Positions 53,801 through 60,430 are shown, numbered from the stretch's first letter. The stretch is DNA of 64,000 nucleotides from Gambelia wislizenii (GCA_030847615.1 JAUMIR010000005.1:245372645-245436644), one strand, 5' to 3'. Notes: generated by a model not told the origin, from the letters alone. Numbers and translations are program-made.

Positions 53801-56087
53801 ATAGGGCACACACTGCTATCAAGCCAGGTATCACCCATCCTATATCTCTGCATTTCTTTTTTTCCTGCCTAAATGTAGTACCTTGCACTTCTCCTTGTTG
53901 AAATTTATTTTCTTAGTTTTGGCCCAGCTCCACAATCTGTTAAGGTCATCTTGAAGTCTGACCCTGTCCTCTGGGGTATTCACTACCCCTCCTAATTTGG
54001 TGTTATCTATAAATTTGATAAGTATACCTTTTATTCCATTGTCCAAGTCATTGGTAAAGATGTTGAACCACATGGGCCCCAGGGCAGAACCCTGTGGCAC
54101 CCCACCAGTCACTTCTCTCCAGGATGAAGAGGAGCCATTGGTGGGCATCCTTTGGTTTTGGTTGGTCAACCAATTACAAATCCACCTAACAATAGCATTA
54201 TCCATCCCACATTTTACTAGCTTATGTACAAAATATAATGGGGGACGTTGTCAAAGGCCTTATTCAAATCAAGGTATATAATGAGCGAGTAACAGAATGA
54301 TAAGGCTAGAAAGGTCCTGATAAGGGGACTGATTCCTTAAACTACATATTCACAAATACTCCATGGTATAAGCCTCATGGGAGTTAACACTTCAAAATTA
54401 TCATTTGGAGCCTGTAATACGATATTGCAATGTAGAGTGTCCTTGTTTATGTCTTGCTTAGTCTTCCTCAGGATACATCCTTTCCTGCCCCACCCACAGA
54501 TTTCTCTCTCTGCCAACCCACCAATTTCCATCTCTCCCCTGCCCCTACCACAGTCAATCGGTATTTCACAGTGATTGAATGTGCCAATTTCTTTTTAGGC
54601 TGCTTGAGGTTTTTTCTCTCTCTCTCTACCTCTTGAAGATCCCCCCCCCCAATATTTTTTGCATATCTGCAAACCTTGGGTTTCTCCTGAGTATGCCAAA
54701 ACCTTCTTGTGTGTGGATAGTACCATTTTGGCTACATTAGAATCTCTAACATTGCTGTTAAGCTATAGGATGAATTTTCTTCTATGTCAAAAACTTCCTT
54801 TTTCATGGAAATTTGGGGAGCTGTGGTCCTAGCTTCATCTTGTCTCTGCTGTCCAAGTCTTTTTTATTACTTGAGAGAGCTGTCTTACCTTCATTTTGAA
54901 CTGGTATAGTCCAGGAAGGTCTTTACCACATGTTAATCCTGGACATGTAATCTGTCTGTAAAACAGGCCTCCCTCAGACTACAATGTGCCATAGACAGAG
55001 AGGAAGGCATAGTCGTAAACAACATGCCAGCACAGCTCAAGAAATAGTTGACTGAAACAATTTAGATGTCTTCACAAGTGTGGTAAAATAAATAAGCTGA
55101 CTGTGCAGATGGCACCAAATTGCTAGTCAACATAATCTGGACAGTGCTTAATTTTTAAAAATTAGACAGCTCGAACCTGCCCAGACCACCAGGTCTTCCA
55201 TCTTAGATGGCCTTTACATTAATACCTGCTTCATGGAAGGAAGTTGTGGTCACCTTTTTAAAAGACCTCCTCCAAGATAAATCTTGGCTAAGACATAGTA
55301 AGTTCTAGTTTGATATTAATGCTCAGACTCATAGTGATAGCCTTCTAGATGCCAAAGGAGAGGTATCATTTGAAACTGTCTTTCATTCCTCCATGTTGAT
55401 GTTGCTCATGGGTGTTCTTTTACTGACTACACATAGATACAACCAACATTATAGCATTGGGGGTGGGAGCACAAATGGAGAGCCACTTTTTTTTCACAGC
55501 AGGGACAATGATATCATCTCCCAGAGCACACTAGGAAAGGAGAGAAATCCATCGCATAAACTGAGTAGAGGAACTAAGAATGATACTTGGGGGGAAATGG
55601 TCTAAATTTGTCCCCATGGAAACAGACCCCAGTGCTAGTAACAGCCACCCTTTCCTTTTTTCAAGTATGTGGTTCTGACACCAACAGCCCTACTACTCAC
55701 AGAAATGTGACAGGAAAACCCACACATTATTCCCCAGCTCTTGCTTGGGAAGATGAGGTACAGATTGCTGATGTGTGAAGGAAGCATCAGTGGAAGCTTA
55801 GCTTTCACAGGGTTACTTACTCACCAAGATTAAAACAGAGGGATGTCAGTGAGAGGGAAGAGTAGAGGTTGGTTGGTGATGACTCCATCTTGTTGACGCA
55901 CATGTATGTTTTTCTCACTTGAACTATGCCCATTCCTCAAAGCCAATATCAGTTTCATTGACAAATGATCCCATACCCCCAAAATAAAAGCAACCAGCAG
56001 ACCTCCAAAGGGTCTGCTTACTCACCTAAAAGGTGTGCCACTGATATCCGTAAAGAAATAGTCATTAGTGAGGAAGAGAACCCGTTT
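20766..56087 (-). CDS. CACNA2D4: CACNA2D4, partial gene (eight middle exons; join as listed)
   Basis: Voltage-gated calcium channel auxiliary subunit alpha2delta-4. In vertebrates it serves CaV1.4 channels of photoreceptors, is largely extracellular, and raises channel surface expression. Eight minus-strand exons run from 56087 down to 20766; all seven junctions preserve phase. The joined protein, about 223 residues, matches the Cache/VGCC_alpha2 region downstream of the VWA domain. Landmarks in order: [110 protein letters not shown]. The wording is that of alpha2delta-4, more than of subunits 1 to 3. Not in the window: signal peptide, VWA/MIDAS, delta segment and GPI/TM end. No stop or frameshift interrupts the exons. 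Confidence 0.95.
21133..21425 (-). mobile_element. CR1 LINE 3' end (twin-primed copy, 3' part)
   Basis: Complement of a typical CR1 3' untranslated end, terminating in the TCTATGATT-type end at 21133. It is directly followed by a CR1 reverse-transcriptase part on the opposite strand (21450-21862), so the two parts form one 5'-inverted insertion. Confidence 0.85.
21450..21862 (+). pseudogene. CR1 reverse transcriptase fragment (inverted 5' part)
   Basis: Encodes the palm-to-thumb part of CR1 [13 protein letters not shown] at the start, [15 protein letters not shown] in the middle, then [13 protein letters not shown] and [18 protein letters not shown]. The frame is open for about 130 codons but lacks the YxDD-containing part, part of the segment having been lost after GPGL. 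It faces away from the 3' end at 21133-21425, a twin-priming structure. Confidence 0.85.
21905..22011. repeat. 107-bp direct repeat, left copy
   Basis: About 95% identical to 22358-22464; the two copies bracket a LINE fragment. Likely a long target-site duplication. Confidence 0.85.
22012..22357 (-). mobile_element. LINE ORF2 C-terminal fragment (copy 2)
   Basis: On the minus strand it encodes [20 protein letters not shown], then [15 protein letters not shown] and a C2H2-type finger (CCAFCNRTC...GLFSHQRTC), ending in a (GA)n tail that appears as ctctctctctct at 22012-22026. It is 5' truncated near 22357. Same family as 9893-10146. Flanked by 107-bp direct repeats. Confidence 0.7.
22358..22464. 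repeat. 107-bp direct repeat, right copy
   Basis: Partner of 21905-22011, with about five substitutions between them. Confidence 0.85.
22980..23420. repeat. Degenerate pyrimidine-rich minisatellite
   Basis: C/T-rich strand made of diverged units around the phrases 'ctctgctccaatcctgg' and 'cgctgtttccctc'. Because of this composition it stays open in several frames on both strands (up to 143 codons); those frames are low complexity and are not treated as genes. Confidence 0.6.
23421..24280. other. CACNA2D4 intron, no exon recognised
   Basis: Moderate GC around 23880-24140. A CTCF-like near match (CTCCCCCTACTGG, 24126-24138, minus) differs from the consensus at one core position. Otherwise unassigned. 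Confidence 0.45.
24281..24611. mobile_element. Near-perfect palindromic Harbinger-like MITE (family B copy 1)
   Basis: The whole 331-bp element is an inverted repeat: two arms of about 160 bp differ at only two positions that I can see. Termini GGAGATTTTCAGACACGG and its complement, with a perfect 3-bp duplication CAA (24278-24280, 24612-24614). Each arm contains a smaller hairpin (CTTGCCGCGC...GCGCGGCAAG). It is far richer in GC than its surroundings. No coding capacity; the open frame running into it from 24170 is fortuitous. Confidence 0.85.
24612..25265. other. CACNA2D4 intron, no feature recognised
   Basis: Non-coding AT-rich sequence; a short open frame at 24659-24928 has no domain. 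Confidence 0.5.
25270..25800 (-). mobile_element. LINE 3'-end-like repeat, reverse orientation
   Basis: Begins with 'tttatttactaccttttgcc', passes through an A-rich stretch and ends in 'ccttccatggaagggaattggacagcctggg'-like wording (near 25587-25617). The same plan (poly-T-proximal 'gccttt', A-rich middle, 'gggagggagttccacagtctggg') is repeated at 48123-48485. Probably the 3' untranslated end of an L2/CR1-group LINE. Confidence 0.5.
25801..28869. other. CACNA2D4 intron, no feature recognised
   Basis: About 3 kb with neither exon nor recognised repeat. A small perfect hairpin (TTCTCACTTCTT / AAGAAGTGAGAA) is at about 27710-27738. Open frames such as 27358-27726 lack any domain. Confidence 0.45.
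29120..29772. mobile_element. Tigger-type element, left-truncated copy of 3805-4515
   Basis: About 650 bp match the interior and right end of the element at 3805-4515 in the same orientation, from 'agggataggttcctatacc' to the terminal GAGGTATGGCTG followed by TA. The left inverted repeat is missing. Confidence 0.75.
29773..31305. other. CACNA2D4 intron, no feature recognised
   Basis: Non-coding; homopolymer-rich around 30750-30775. No exon recognised. Confidence 0.45.
31306..32016 (+). pseudogene. Mariner transposase pseudogene
   Basis: Plus-strand remains of a mariner (DD34D) transposase in several frames. The first catalytic Asp lies in [13 protein letters not shown] (31388 onward), the second in [13 protein letters not shown] sequence whose other frame reads [11 protein letters not shown] (31684-31716), and the third in [10 protein letters not shown] (31776-31805), where a Gly replaces the usual catalytic Asp after Cys. 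Frameshifts and stops make it non-functional. The last part ([20 protein letters not shown]) matches the C-terminus. No intact inverted ends were identified. Confidence 0.85.
32017..32560. other. CACNA2D4 intron between mariner remnant and exon
   Basis: No feature recognised. A possible minus-strand acceptor near 32325 leads to an early stop and is not an exon of this gene. Confidence 0.5.
32561..32688 (-). CDS. CACNA2D4: CACNA2D4 exon, 128 bp
   Basis: Acceptor ccctttccag|TAAG and donor TTCAG|GTAATT. Encodes [15 protein letters not shown], then [15 protein letters not shown] and [12 protein letters not shown]. The PLWYRRA and GSFVY motifs are among the most conserved of alpha2delta proteins. 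The first T completes AGT with the preceding exon; it ends with one base. Confidence 0.96.
32689..34534. other. CACNA2D4 intron, no feature recognised
   Basis: Start of an 11.8-kb intron. No exon or repeat assigned in this part. Confidence 0.5.
34535..34785 (-). mobile_element. 5S-rRNA-derived SINE, reverse orientation
   Basis: On the minus strand the segment at 34690-34755 reads like the 3' half of 5S rRNA, including AGCAGGGTCAGCCCTGG and TACTTGGATGGGAGACTG. The body is shared with the tRNA-type SINE (gggttttcttaggcaagg). Confidence 0.8.
35268..35485 (-). mobile_element. tRNA-derived SINE, reverse orientation
   Basis: Same family as 6417-6596: the body (cttggcaagatttgttcag) is followed by a degenerate tRNA-like head at the right end (complement of GCCAGTGTGTACTGCATTG). 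Confidence 0.75.
35725..35965 (-). mobile_element. 5S-rRNA-derived SINE, reverse orientation
   Basis: The minus strand contains AGCAGGGTAAGGCCTGG and AGTATTTGGACAGGGGACTG, the 5S-like head, with a body interrupted by an (AAT)n run at 35801-35812. Confidence 0.8.
36068..36394. mobile_element. Palindromic Harbinger-like MITE (family B copy 2)
   Basis: A 327-bp inverted repeat with arms roughly 90% identical. Ends GGACTTTTTCAGATG / CATCCAAAAAAGTCC, with a perfect 3-bp duplication TAA (36065-36067, 36395-36397). Each arm contains smaller hairpins (CAGCCTC...GAGGCTG; CTCCCC...GGGGAG). Same design as 24281-24611 but older. Confidence 0.85.
36398..39835. other. CACNA2D4 intron, mostly unassigned
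   Basis: AT-rich at the left. No exon recognised. Contains the CTCF-like site at 39614. Short frames (36703-37053 and others) have no domain. Confidence 0.45.
39614..39629 (+). promoter_or_regulatory. CTCF-like binding motif
   Basis: CCACTAGGTGGCGCTG fits the core CTCF consensus CCASYAGRKGGCRS at every position. It sits in the long CACNA2D4 intron about 5 kb 3' (on the minus strand) of the exon at 44481. Occupancy cannot be told from sequence. Confidence 0.6.
39836..39935 (+). repeat. SINE body fragment
   Basis: Contains TTTCGACTTATGGCAACC and CCTATGAATAAGAGA, the body segment common to many squamate SINEs. No head region. Confidence 0.5.
39948..40885. mobile_element. Inverted-arm Penelope-like element with 12-bp duplication
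   Basis: The element spans 39960-40873 and is flanked by the direct repeat CTAGGTATAAAT (39948-39959 and 40874-40885). The arms (39960-40292 and about 40520-40850) are inverted copies. The spacer encodes, on the minus strand, the end of a GIY-YIG endonuclease (see next entry). Paired, partly inverted terminal copies are a hallmark of Penelope-like retroelements. Each arm carries a hammerhead-ribozyme-like core. Confidence 0.75.
40184..40498 (-). pseudogene. Penelope-like GIY-YIG endonuclease C-terminal fragment
   Basis: Reads [33 protein letters not shown], then [19 protein letters not shown]. The segment with GH and RE(A)IEI(x)KH is the C-terminal part of the GIY-YIG nuclease that follows the RT domain in Penelope-like elements. 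RT and the N-terminal GIY-YIG half are absent. Confidence 0.75.
40897..41492. mobile_element. Harbinger-like MITE, family A copy 2
   Basis: Ends GAAGATTATCATATG and CTGATAATTTCC, with a perfect 3-bp duplication TAT (40894-40896, 41493-41495). TCTCGCAAGA at 41294-41303 is one transition away from TCTCGCGAGA. It lies 11 bp from the right duplication of the Penelope-like element. Confidence 0.75.
41496..42675. other. CACNA2D4 intron, no feature recognised
   Basis: Non-coding; the 121-codon frame at 42071-42436 shows no domain and no splice sites that would fit either gene. Confidence 0.45.
42686..42820. mobile_element. Truncated palindromic MITE (family B copy 3)
   Basis: The right half only: GC-rich, with CAGCCTCGCAACG...CGAGGCTGCT and the end CCGAAAAAGTCC, as in 36068-36394. 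The left arm is missing, so boundaries are approximate. Confidence 0.55.
42821..43475. other. CACNA2D4 intron, no feature recognised
   Basis: AT-rich; no exon or repeat assigned. Confidence 0.5.
43476..43610 (+). repeat. hAT-like dispersed repeat fragment
   Basis: The wording 'gtggtcctacagatgccattggactgcaac' style resembles a widespread amniote repeat; a related fragment is at 44985-45085. Confidence 0.35.
43677..44282 (+). mobile_element. Harbinger-like MITE, family D copy 2
   Basis: Ends GGTCCCGTCTACACGAT and ATCGTATAGACGCACCC, with a perfect 3-bp duplication AAT (43674-43676, 44283-44285). GC-rich interior with a GATTGG (inverted CCAAT) box near 43913, a GC box-like GGGGGCAGGGC, then GCCGCCATGTTGG (Kozak ATG at about 43973) and a donor CCG|GTAAGTC 26 bp on. 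This reads as a promoter plus first coding exon of a lost autonomous element. Confidence 0.8.
44481..44576 (-). CDS. CACNA2D4: CACNA2D4 exon with GC donor, 96 bp
   Basis: Acceptor atgtccaatag|TGAG and donor AACAG|GCAAGT, a GC in place of GT with the rest of the donor at consensus. Encodes [17 protein letters not shown] and then [14 protein letters not shown]. The two-base remainder AG joins the T of the next exon to make Ser, so only the GC site keeps the frame. Protein wording matches the VDMAFLGTRAGLLRSS region of alpha2delta-4. Confidence 0.94.
44944..45085 (+). repeat. Old LINE fragment followed by hAT-like repeat
   Basis: 44944-44984 reads [12 protein letters not shown], the motif near the end of L2/CR1-group RT. 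44985-45085 (ggggacctctggccttccag...gggaattgtaatcc) is a widespread amniote repeat. Confidence 0.5.
45086..45781. other. CACNA2D4 intron (1.2 kb), right part
   Basis: Part of the intron between exons 45782 and 44481. Nothing further recognised. Confidence 0.5.
45782..45875 (-). CDS. CACNA2D4: CACNA2D4 exon, 94 bp
   Basis: Acceptor ttttgcctag|GTGATG and donor TCTGA|GTAAGT. Encodes [17 protein letters not shown] and then [13 protein letters not shown], almost identical to the alpha2delta-4 family wording. The first two bases complete TGT (Cys) with the previous exon; the last two start an Asp codon finished by the exon at 44576. Confidence 0.96.
45876..46339. other. CACNA2D4 intron, no feature recognised
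   Basis: Non-coding, AT-rich. Upstream pyrimidine tract of the exon at 45875 (minus strand). Confidence 0.5.
46340..46560 (+). mobile_element. 5S-rRNA-derived SINE
   Basis: Plus strand: TTTTGGAAACTATGCAGCA, GGTCAGGCCTGGTTATGG, ATGGGAAACCACCAGGG (5S-like head), and a tail 'actgggctagatggatag'. Confidence 0.75.
46950..47360 (+). mobile_element. CR1 LINE 3' end
   Basis: Plus orientation: 'ctggagaagggatgattaag', 'ggctgttcaacaatggaac', then 'aatggatggccacct' and a terminal 'ccctccaactctatggttct', the usual CR1 3' end. Contains an internal A-run at 47126-47136. Confidence 0.8.
47640..47935 (-). mobile_element. Possible L1 3' fragment
   Basis: AT-rich segment ending in 'ccttccacatttcatcaaattc', a wording seen in reptile L1 3' regions. 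Stops in all frames. Tentative. Confidence 0.3.
47960..48122 (-). mobile_element. Penelope-like 3' end with hammerhead-like core
   Basis: On the minus strand the 3' end reads TGGTTGGCTAATAAAGG and AAGTGATACC...GGTGAA, after a core CTGATAAAGAAGCC...AGCTTCAAAAG (48053 to 48025). Compare a hammerhead ribozyme with CUGAUGA and CGAAA cores closed by a stem (GAAGC/GCUUC). Confidence 0.45.
48123..48485 (-). mobile_element. LINE 3'-end-like repeat, reverse orientation
   Basis: Same plan as 25270-25800: (ATT)n start, 'gcctttctcctgccaatggg', A-rich middle, and 'ggggagggagttccacagtc' at the end. Confidence 0.55.
48526..49090 (+). mobile_element. Harbinger-like MITE, family A copy 3
   Basis: GGACTTTATCAGACG ... 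TCTGATAAAGTCC with a perfect duplication TAA (48523-48525, 49091-49093). Internal GAGGAAGTGAAC (ETS-like) at about 48924, a donor-like GACG|GTAAGTG near 48990, and a subterminal hairpin GCTGGCAT...ATGCCAGC at 49019-49054. It interrupts an L1. Confidence 0.85.
49091..49724 (-). pseudogene. L1 ORF2 C-terminal fragment
   Basis: Minus-strand frame 49532-49044 reads [18 protein letters not shown], then [14 protein letters not shown] and [14 protein letters not shown], ending [17 protein letters not shown]. That is the C-terminal, Cys-containing domain of reptile L1 ORF2. The last residues run into the family A MITE. Runs on to about 49724, next to a CACNA2D4 donor. Confidence 0.85.
49725..49822 (-). 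CDS. CACNA2D4: CACNA2D4 exon, 98 bp
   Basis: Acceptor cttctgcttcctag|GATC and donor GAAT|GTGAGT. Encodes [16 protein letters not shown] and then [16 protein letters not shown]. The first G completes TGG (Trp) with the exon at 50560; the final T starts a Cys codon. Nearly identical to the alpha2delta-4 family segment. Confidence 0.97.
49823..50559. other. CACNA2D4 intron (0.7 kb)
   Basis: Contains a short (GT)n run at about 50109-50130. No other feature. Confidence 0.55.
50560..50605 (-). CDS. CACNA2D4: CACNA2D4 micro-exon, 46 bp
   Basis: Acceptor ctttggtttcag|GTCTG and donor AATG|GTAAGT. Encodes [14 protein letters not shown], with a split Gly before and a split Trp after. Too short for ORF calling but both splice sites are strong and phases match on each side. 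Confidence 0.95.
50606..51839. other. CACNA2D4 intron, no repeat recognised
   Basis: A moderately GC-rich stretch (50755-51110). Open frames such as 51581-51997 run into the next MITE and show no domain. Confidence 0.5.
51840..52125. mobile_element. Short Harbinger-like MITE, family D copy 3
   Basis: Ends GGGCCGTTTACACGATG and TCGTGTAACTGGCACCC, with a perfect duplication TAG (51837-51839, 52126-52128). 286 bp. Central perfect hairpin CAACCTGCGGGACT / AGTCCCGCAGGTTG at 51954-51985. The termini are the closest in the window to the canonical Harbinger GGGCC...TTTACACGA type. Confidence 0.85.
52126..52437. other. CACNA2D4 intron (left of the 68-bp exon)
   Basis: AT-rich, with a poly-C run at 52387-52396. 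No feature. Confidence 0.5.
52438..52505 (-). CDS. CACNA2D4: CACNA2D4 exon, 68 bp
   Basis: Acceptor tccaaatcacag|TCTGG and donor GAAG|GTAGGT. Encodes [16 protein letters not shown] and then NTSVEE plus a split Gly. The SRGHGEY(I)LLGN segment is part of the conserved Cache fold of alpha2delta subunits. Confidence 0.96.
52836..53083 (-). mobile_element. CR1 LINE 3' end, split by a MITE (part 1)
   Basis: Complement of a CR1 3' end: 'gaatcatagagttggaagag', 'ccatgcagggatacc', 'gctccatgtcc'. The same sequence resumes at 53667 after the family A MITE. Confidence 0.85.
53084..53666 (+). mobile_element. Harbinger-like MITE, family A copy 4, inside CR1
   Basis: Ends GAACATTATCAGACG and TGTCTGATAGTCC with duplication CTA (53081-53083, 53667-53669). 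Because the host CR1 is known sequence ('tgtccta|gtctttgg'), the 3-bp duplication can be read directly. Internal TCTTGCAAGA (53481-53490), CAGGAAGTGAAT near 53510 and donor GAG|GTAAGTC near 53577. Confidence 0.88.
53667..54260 (-). pseudogene. CR1 reverse transcriptase fragment (part 2)
   Basis: Minus-strand frame 54205-53840: [13 protein letters not shown], then [18 protein letters not shown] and [13 protein letters not shown], then [15 protein letters not shown] and [22 protein letters not shown] fingers/palm of CR1, with the catalytic DD region changed to IDN. Continues with the 3' end at 53083-52836. Confidence 0.88.
54261..56025. other. CACNA2D4 intron, no feature recognised
   Basis: Non-coding with C-rich (54640-54650) stretches. 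No exon found between the two neighbouring exons, whose phases already match. Confidence 0.55.
56026..56087 (-). CDS. CACNA2D4: CACNA2D4 exon (first one in window), 62 bp
   Basis: Acceptor ctgttttcccccag|AAACGG and donor TTTTAG|GTGAGT. Starts in phase 0 and encodes [17 protein letters not shown] then TPF plus a split Ser. Its family neighbour upstream (around SLSMDVKVPMDKG) was not found up to 64000, so the preceding intron exceeds 7.9 kb. Confidence 0.95.
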
Positions 56088-57364
56088 CTGGGGGAAAACA
56101 GAAAAGGAATTAAAAAGCCAATAATGTACTCCCTGAAAGGAATACCACATTGCAAAGTCAGAGAAAAGCTACTGAGACTGCTGATCATGTCCAAGTGGCA
56201 GCTGCATTTCTCCAGGGGCAGCTGACATCTCTTCAAAAAGCATATTTACTCATTTCAAAAGTGGAATTTTCTTATCAGAAAAATTTCCATGCAGAGAGAT
56301 TGCATTTTTCTACACCAGATGGGAGCTGAATCCAGGTCATGGCATATTCATTAAGTAATTCTATCATATGGGGTAGCAGCCTCCACGGTTAAAGAAATCT
56401 TACTAGGTAAACATCTTCTACATGTTTACTCAGAAGTAAGTCCTACTGCATTCAGGAAGACTTAGTTCCAGATAGAAATGAGGTAAGTTCATCTAAAACA
56501 GCATCCATACTCAATTAATTGTACACATTTTAAGAGATGAATTAATTTAATAAGCCTGAATTTAAATGAATATGCCAGCAGTATAGTTAGGAGCACTTTT
56601 ATATTCCTAAAGTAGACTTCCTCTCTGTCTTCCACCTGGGGGAGGCTTGACCCTGACTGACCCAAGTCAGCTCCTGACTTGCCAGTCCATGAGGAAACCA
56701 TGACAAAGTTACCTTTCCCATAATAGAGGGCCCTGGAAAAAGCCATACTGCCAGAAAAGAGTATGGGCTCCCATTTTGCTCTAGGCCCCCACTGTGTGCT
56801 GCAAACACTGCTCCAGACAAGTTAGGGGCCCATGCATACTGAATGCACTGTGTGCTTTACTAAACCCCTAGATGATACGCAAACATGCCACACAACAAAC
56901 AGCATCTTAGAAGAATTCACTTGTATGAGAGAAGAAGATGGGAAGGTTCTTCTTCTATAGTGCCTTCTATCCAGTTTTTGTAAGTTATATATTTATATAA
57001 CTTTTATATATTTATTATATATTTTTAACTAAATATACTGTCAAATTATTTGGGGCTGTGCTTTTAGCTAACCAGATTATTTGACTCATCAATTTATTAA
57101 ATGTTGCAGTCATATTTAAAATGCATGTATTTTATCATCTATGAAAGATAAAATGTAACTTCTTAGGCAGCTGATACATGGCCTCATCATCACATAATCA
57201 TCAGCAACAGATGTATCATCTTCCTGTGGTTTATAGAAACAGGTTCAACTAATCTGTACCAATAATGTGCTATCTGAAAGCTCACAGAAAAACATCAATA
57301 CATGTGCAGGCAGTTCAACAAACATTGGTCATGGGCCTCAGAATTAAATTTGAACTCTATAGTT
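56088..57364. other. CACNA2D4 intron, no feature recognised
   Basis: AT-rich, with a TATA-rich stretch at 56985-57030. No exon. Confidence 0.5.
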
Positions 57365-57594
57365 TTCATAGGAGATTTTCACACTACATTATTATAGTGT
57401 TACTATTCCACTTCAACTGCTCTGGCTTCTTCCTGTGGAATTCTGGGGTTTGTAGTTTAGTGAGGCCTAAGAGCTCTCAGGCTGAGAGTTGTAAATGCCC
57501 CTCCCTAAACTACAAATCCCAGGATTCCACAGGAGGCAGCCATAGCAAATAAAGTGGAATAGTAACACTATAATAGTGTAGTGTGAAAATCTAG
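57365..57594. mobile_element. Foldback MITE (ends GATTTTCACACTAC)
   Basis: The arms (57373-57460 and 57505-57594) are inverted copies, about 85% identical. Ends GATTTTCACACTACA and TGTAGTGTGAAAATC-like. The arm interior has TGTGGAATTCTGGGGTTTG. No coding capacity; superfamily not set. Confidence 0.75.
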
Positions 57595-57622
57595 AAAGTC
57601 ACCCTTAACACTCAGATACATA

Positions 57623-58212
57623 GGACTTTATCAGATGGACAAAATACGTCATAATGATGCCACATAACTGTGAATGGGCGCGCAGATCAGACAACGTCAC
57701 CCTTTCATGGTTATGTCCTGGCCAAAACCAGTAGTTTTTAATTGATGGCTTAAGCCATCAATTGATCCCTCCCTGCCATTTTGGTGCCGGGATTGCAGGC
57801 ATGTGAAACCTCAGGCCATTTAAATCTCGTCACTGCAGCAAGAAAGGCCAGTCCAGTGAGAACACTTCCAGGTGGATTGGGACATCCAGGTAAGTTTCAC
57901 TATTTTTTTGACCCTTTCTGGGTTACTTGGGACTTTTTTGACCCTCTCTGGGTTACTCAAAGTGTGTGGGTAATTTGAGTAACTTTTTATGTCTTATCTT
58001 TTTTTTTTTTGGAATTTCCTGCACAACCAAGTCTCACGGATTTTCAAATGAGGAAGCGAACAGGGCTCTGTTCACTTCCTCTTTATTACCAGAGCTACCT
58101 TTGCCGGGAGAGGAAGGTAAGTGCGGGGGAGGCTTCTTTTGCCAGCATAAAAATGTTTTTTTTTTTTAATGCTGGCAAAAGAATGTTTTAAGGGCAGCAT
58201 CTGATAAAGCCC
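57623..58212 (+). mobile_element. Harbinger-like MITE, family A copy 5
   Basis: GGACTTTATCAGATG ... CTGATAAAGCCC with a perfect duplication ATA (57620-57622, 58213-58215). ETS-like GAGGAAGCGAAC near 58050, donor-like GAAG|GTAAGTG near 58115, and a subterminal hairpin TTGCCAGCAT...ATGCTGGCAA at 58140-58180. It closely resembles copy 3. Confidence 0.88.
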
Positions 58213-58215
58213 ATA

Positions 58216-60430
58216 GTCCACAATCCTTCAAAGAAGCTGATGTCATAGATGTGATGGTCTTCTACCCTGGGTCACTTTTGTGATATAACAGCAGATAAAA
58301 CCATGACAGCAAGAGAAACAGGCATGCTGAAAGATCAGAGATCTAGGACAACATGAAAAAGAGGCTAGTGTAACAATATCAGAATGAACATTTGACAAAT
58401 TTGCAGTAGGGATGGGTGAGCAAACTTGAGAACACACTGAATGTTTAAAGTCAATCACTCAAGAAATTATCTGAGCATTCATCTTTACGGCTCAAAGGAT
58501 GCAAGCTCAACCCTTCCCTGCCTGCTGCTAACCTCTTCCTAAGCAAAAGAAACACCTCACTTTGGAAAGGGGGAGTGCAGAGAAGGAAGTGGAGGGCCAC
58601 AGCAGCAACGGAAGAGGCCTGAATAACCTTATCTTCTGAATAGAAACTATACTGCCAACTCTACTGTAGATAATGGAGCTTGTAGTGCAAATGGATCAGT
58701 CCTTGCAGGAAACAGTGGTGGTACTGGGTGTGTGTGTGCAGAGAGACTGAACTGCACCAGGTGACCCTGTTGGAGGGAGGGGTGACACTGGCCTTAGTAA
58801 CACCACAGGCAGGAAAAGCTATTTCTTGCCCAAAGAGGCCTTCTTTTGTCCCCAACTATCAACTGACAAGCCCTCTACTACTTGTTAACTCATCCCTTTC
58901 CCCTAAGGTGAGTTTCTTTTGTTTGCAGGAAGGATTAGCAGGTGGCAGCTGACAAGGGAGAGACATCAGTATTTCTCCCAGCAATTCAAGAAGATGTGTT
59001 TGTACTGTCAAGCACGGAATGGTTGACACTTCACTAATTTGCTACTTATCCCACTGAGGAGACCTTTCCCTGTGAGATTATCTGTGGCAATAAGAAACTA
59101 CTTCCAAAACTATCTCTAGTTTGCTAGCGGCACCCTTCTTACTAGAGAAGCAGGGAGGCTTAGAAAGGAAAGACCAACTGGCGGCAACATGCCTGGGTAG
59201 AACATACCTTGGCTCTGCTCTACTGCCTCATATGTTGTACTTCCAAGTAATTTGGCTGTGGCAGATCTGCACACTCAGCAGATGGATGAGATGGAGGTAC
59301 AGATGGGGTTGGGGTGGAGGCATGGGAGAGAAGGTGGCAGAGAGCAGGATGATGGTATGTCCTTGTGCTCATTTCCATTCCTGCTGCAGTCACATGAGAC
59401 GTTCCCCCCCATCCCATCCCTACCCCTCCTTCTGCCCATTAAGCACTAATCCACAGAGTTCTGGAAATCCATCTGGCACAGTGACAGCAGGCATCAAGGG
59501 GACCTGAGGCAAAAACATCCATGCTTCACAAAGACAGCTTGCTGCTGTAGGGGAGATTTGTAACCTGGCTGCCAGCTGAGCATTTCAAAAATATCTCAGC
59601 TAACTGCACTAACTGGCCAAGCAGGGCCAGCCCAATAGCCCTCAAGGGAGAACTCTGGATATGTGTGCTCCCACGCAGATCAGGTGGTTTCCCTATTTTT
59701 ACCCTGCTGGGAAGGAAAGAGAAAAGGCCTGGCCTCACCTACAGCCACAAGCAGATCTGATTCTGTACTGCATTTTGATCGCTGTTAATATTTTATATCT
59801 TCTGGGATCTCTACCCTGCCACACAGTGTATATCTTGCAAATTCCAATAAAGCCACAAGAGAAAAATATATATCTACTGAAATACTCTTCTAAAACAGCA
59901 TGAAAGAGACACAAGAGCAGCCATATCAGACAGCATATATTTACCATAGCTCAATCATTGAAAGCCGAATATAATAAAATTTTCCCCCAAACATCTGCTG
60001 GATTGAAATGTTCTTTGCAAGTTTTCTTAATAAAACCTAAGCTTGAGTAAGCAAGGGAATATAGAAAGGTAGGATCATAACAGGGCTTTTCCACCTTCCT
60101 GTCCACAGTTCCTTGCAGTCTCAAAAGACTATTCTGTAGACATTGTAGAATAATGTCAGATGTGAAACACAGGTATGAGTAAGGGAACAGAACATCAAAC
60201 ACACAGCTTGAGTTTGGTTGGCTTCATCCTAAAAGAGTTAAGACCTAGAGAGTTCTAACTTTGGATCTCTGTTCAGTAAGTGGACCTGGGAAAAATTACC
60301 ACCTCTTACTTATTCTCACTAAGCCTCACTTAGATACTTTAAAGGCAACACCTCACCTACAGCCACAAGTAAATCTGATTCTGTACTGCATTTTGATCAC
60401 TGTTAATATTTTATATCTTCTGGGATATAA
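58216..60430. other. CACNA2D4 intron, no feature recognised
   Basis: Moderately GC-rich. Open frames at 58728-58952 and 59121-59507 have no domain and no consistent splice sites. A 60-bp duplicate (cacctacagccacaag...tatcttctggga) occurs at 59737-59806 and 60352-60425. Confidence 0.5.

Noticed and set aside
59121..59507. 128-codon open frame in a GC-richer part of the intron
   Set aside because: No domain, no promoter or splice structure, and an overlapping antisense frame of similar quality.
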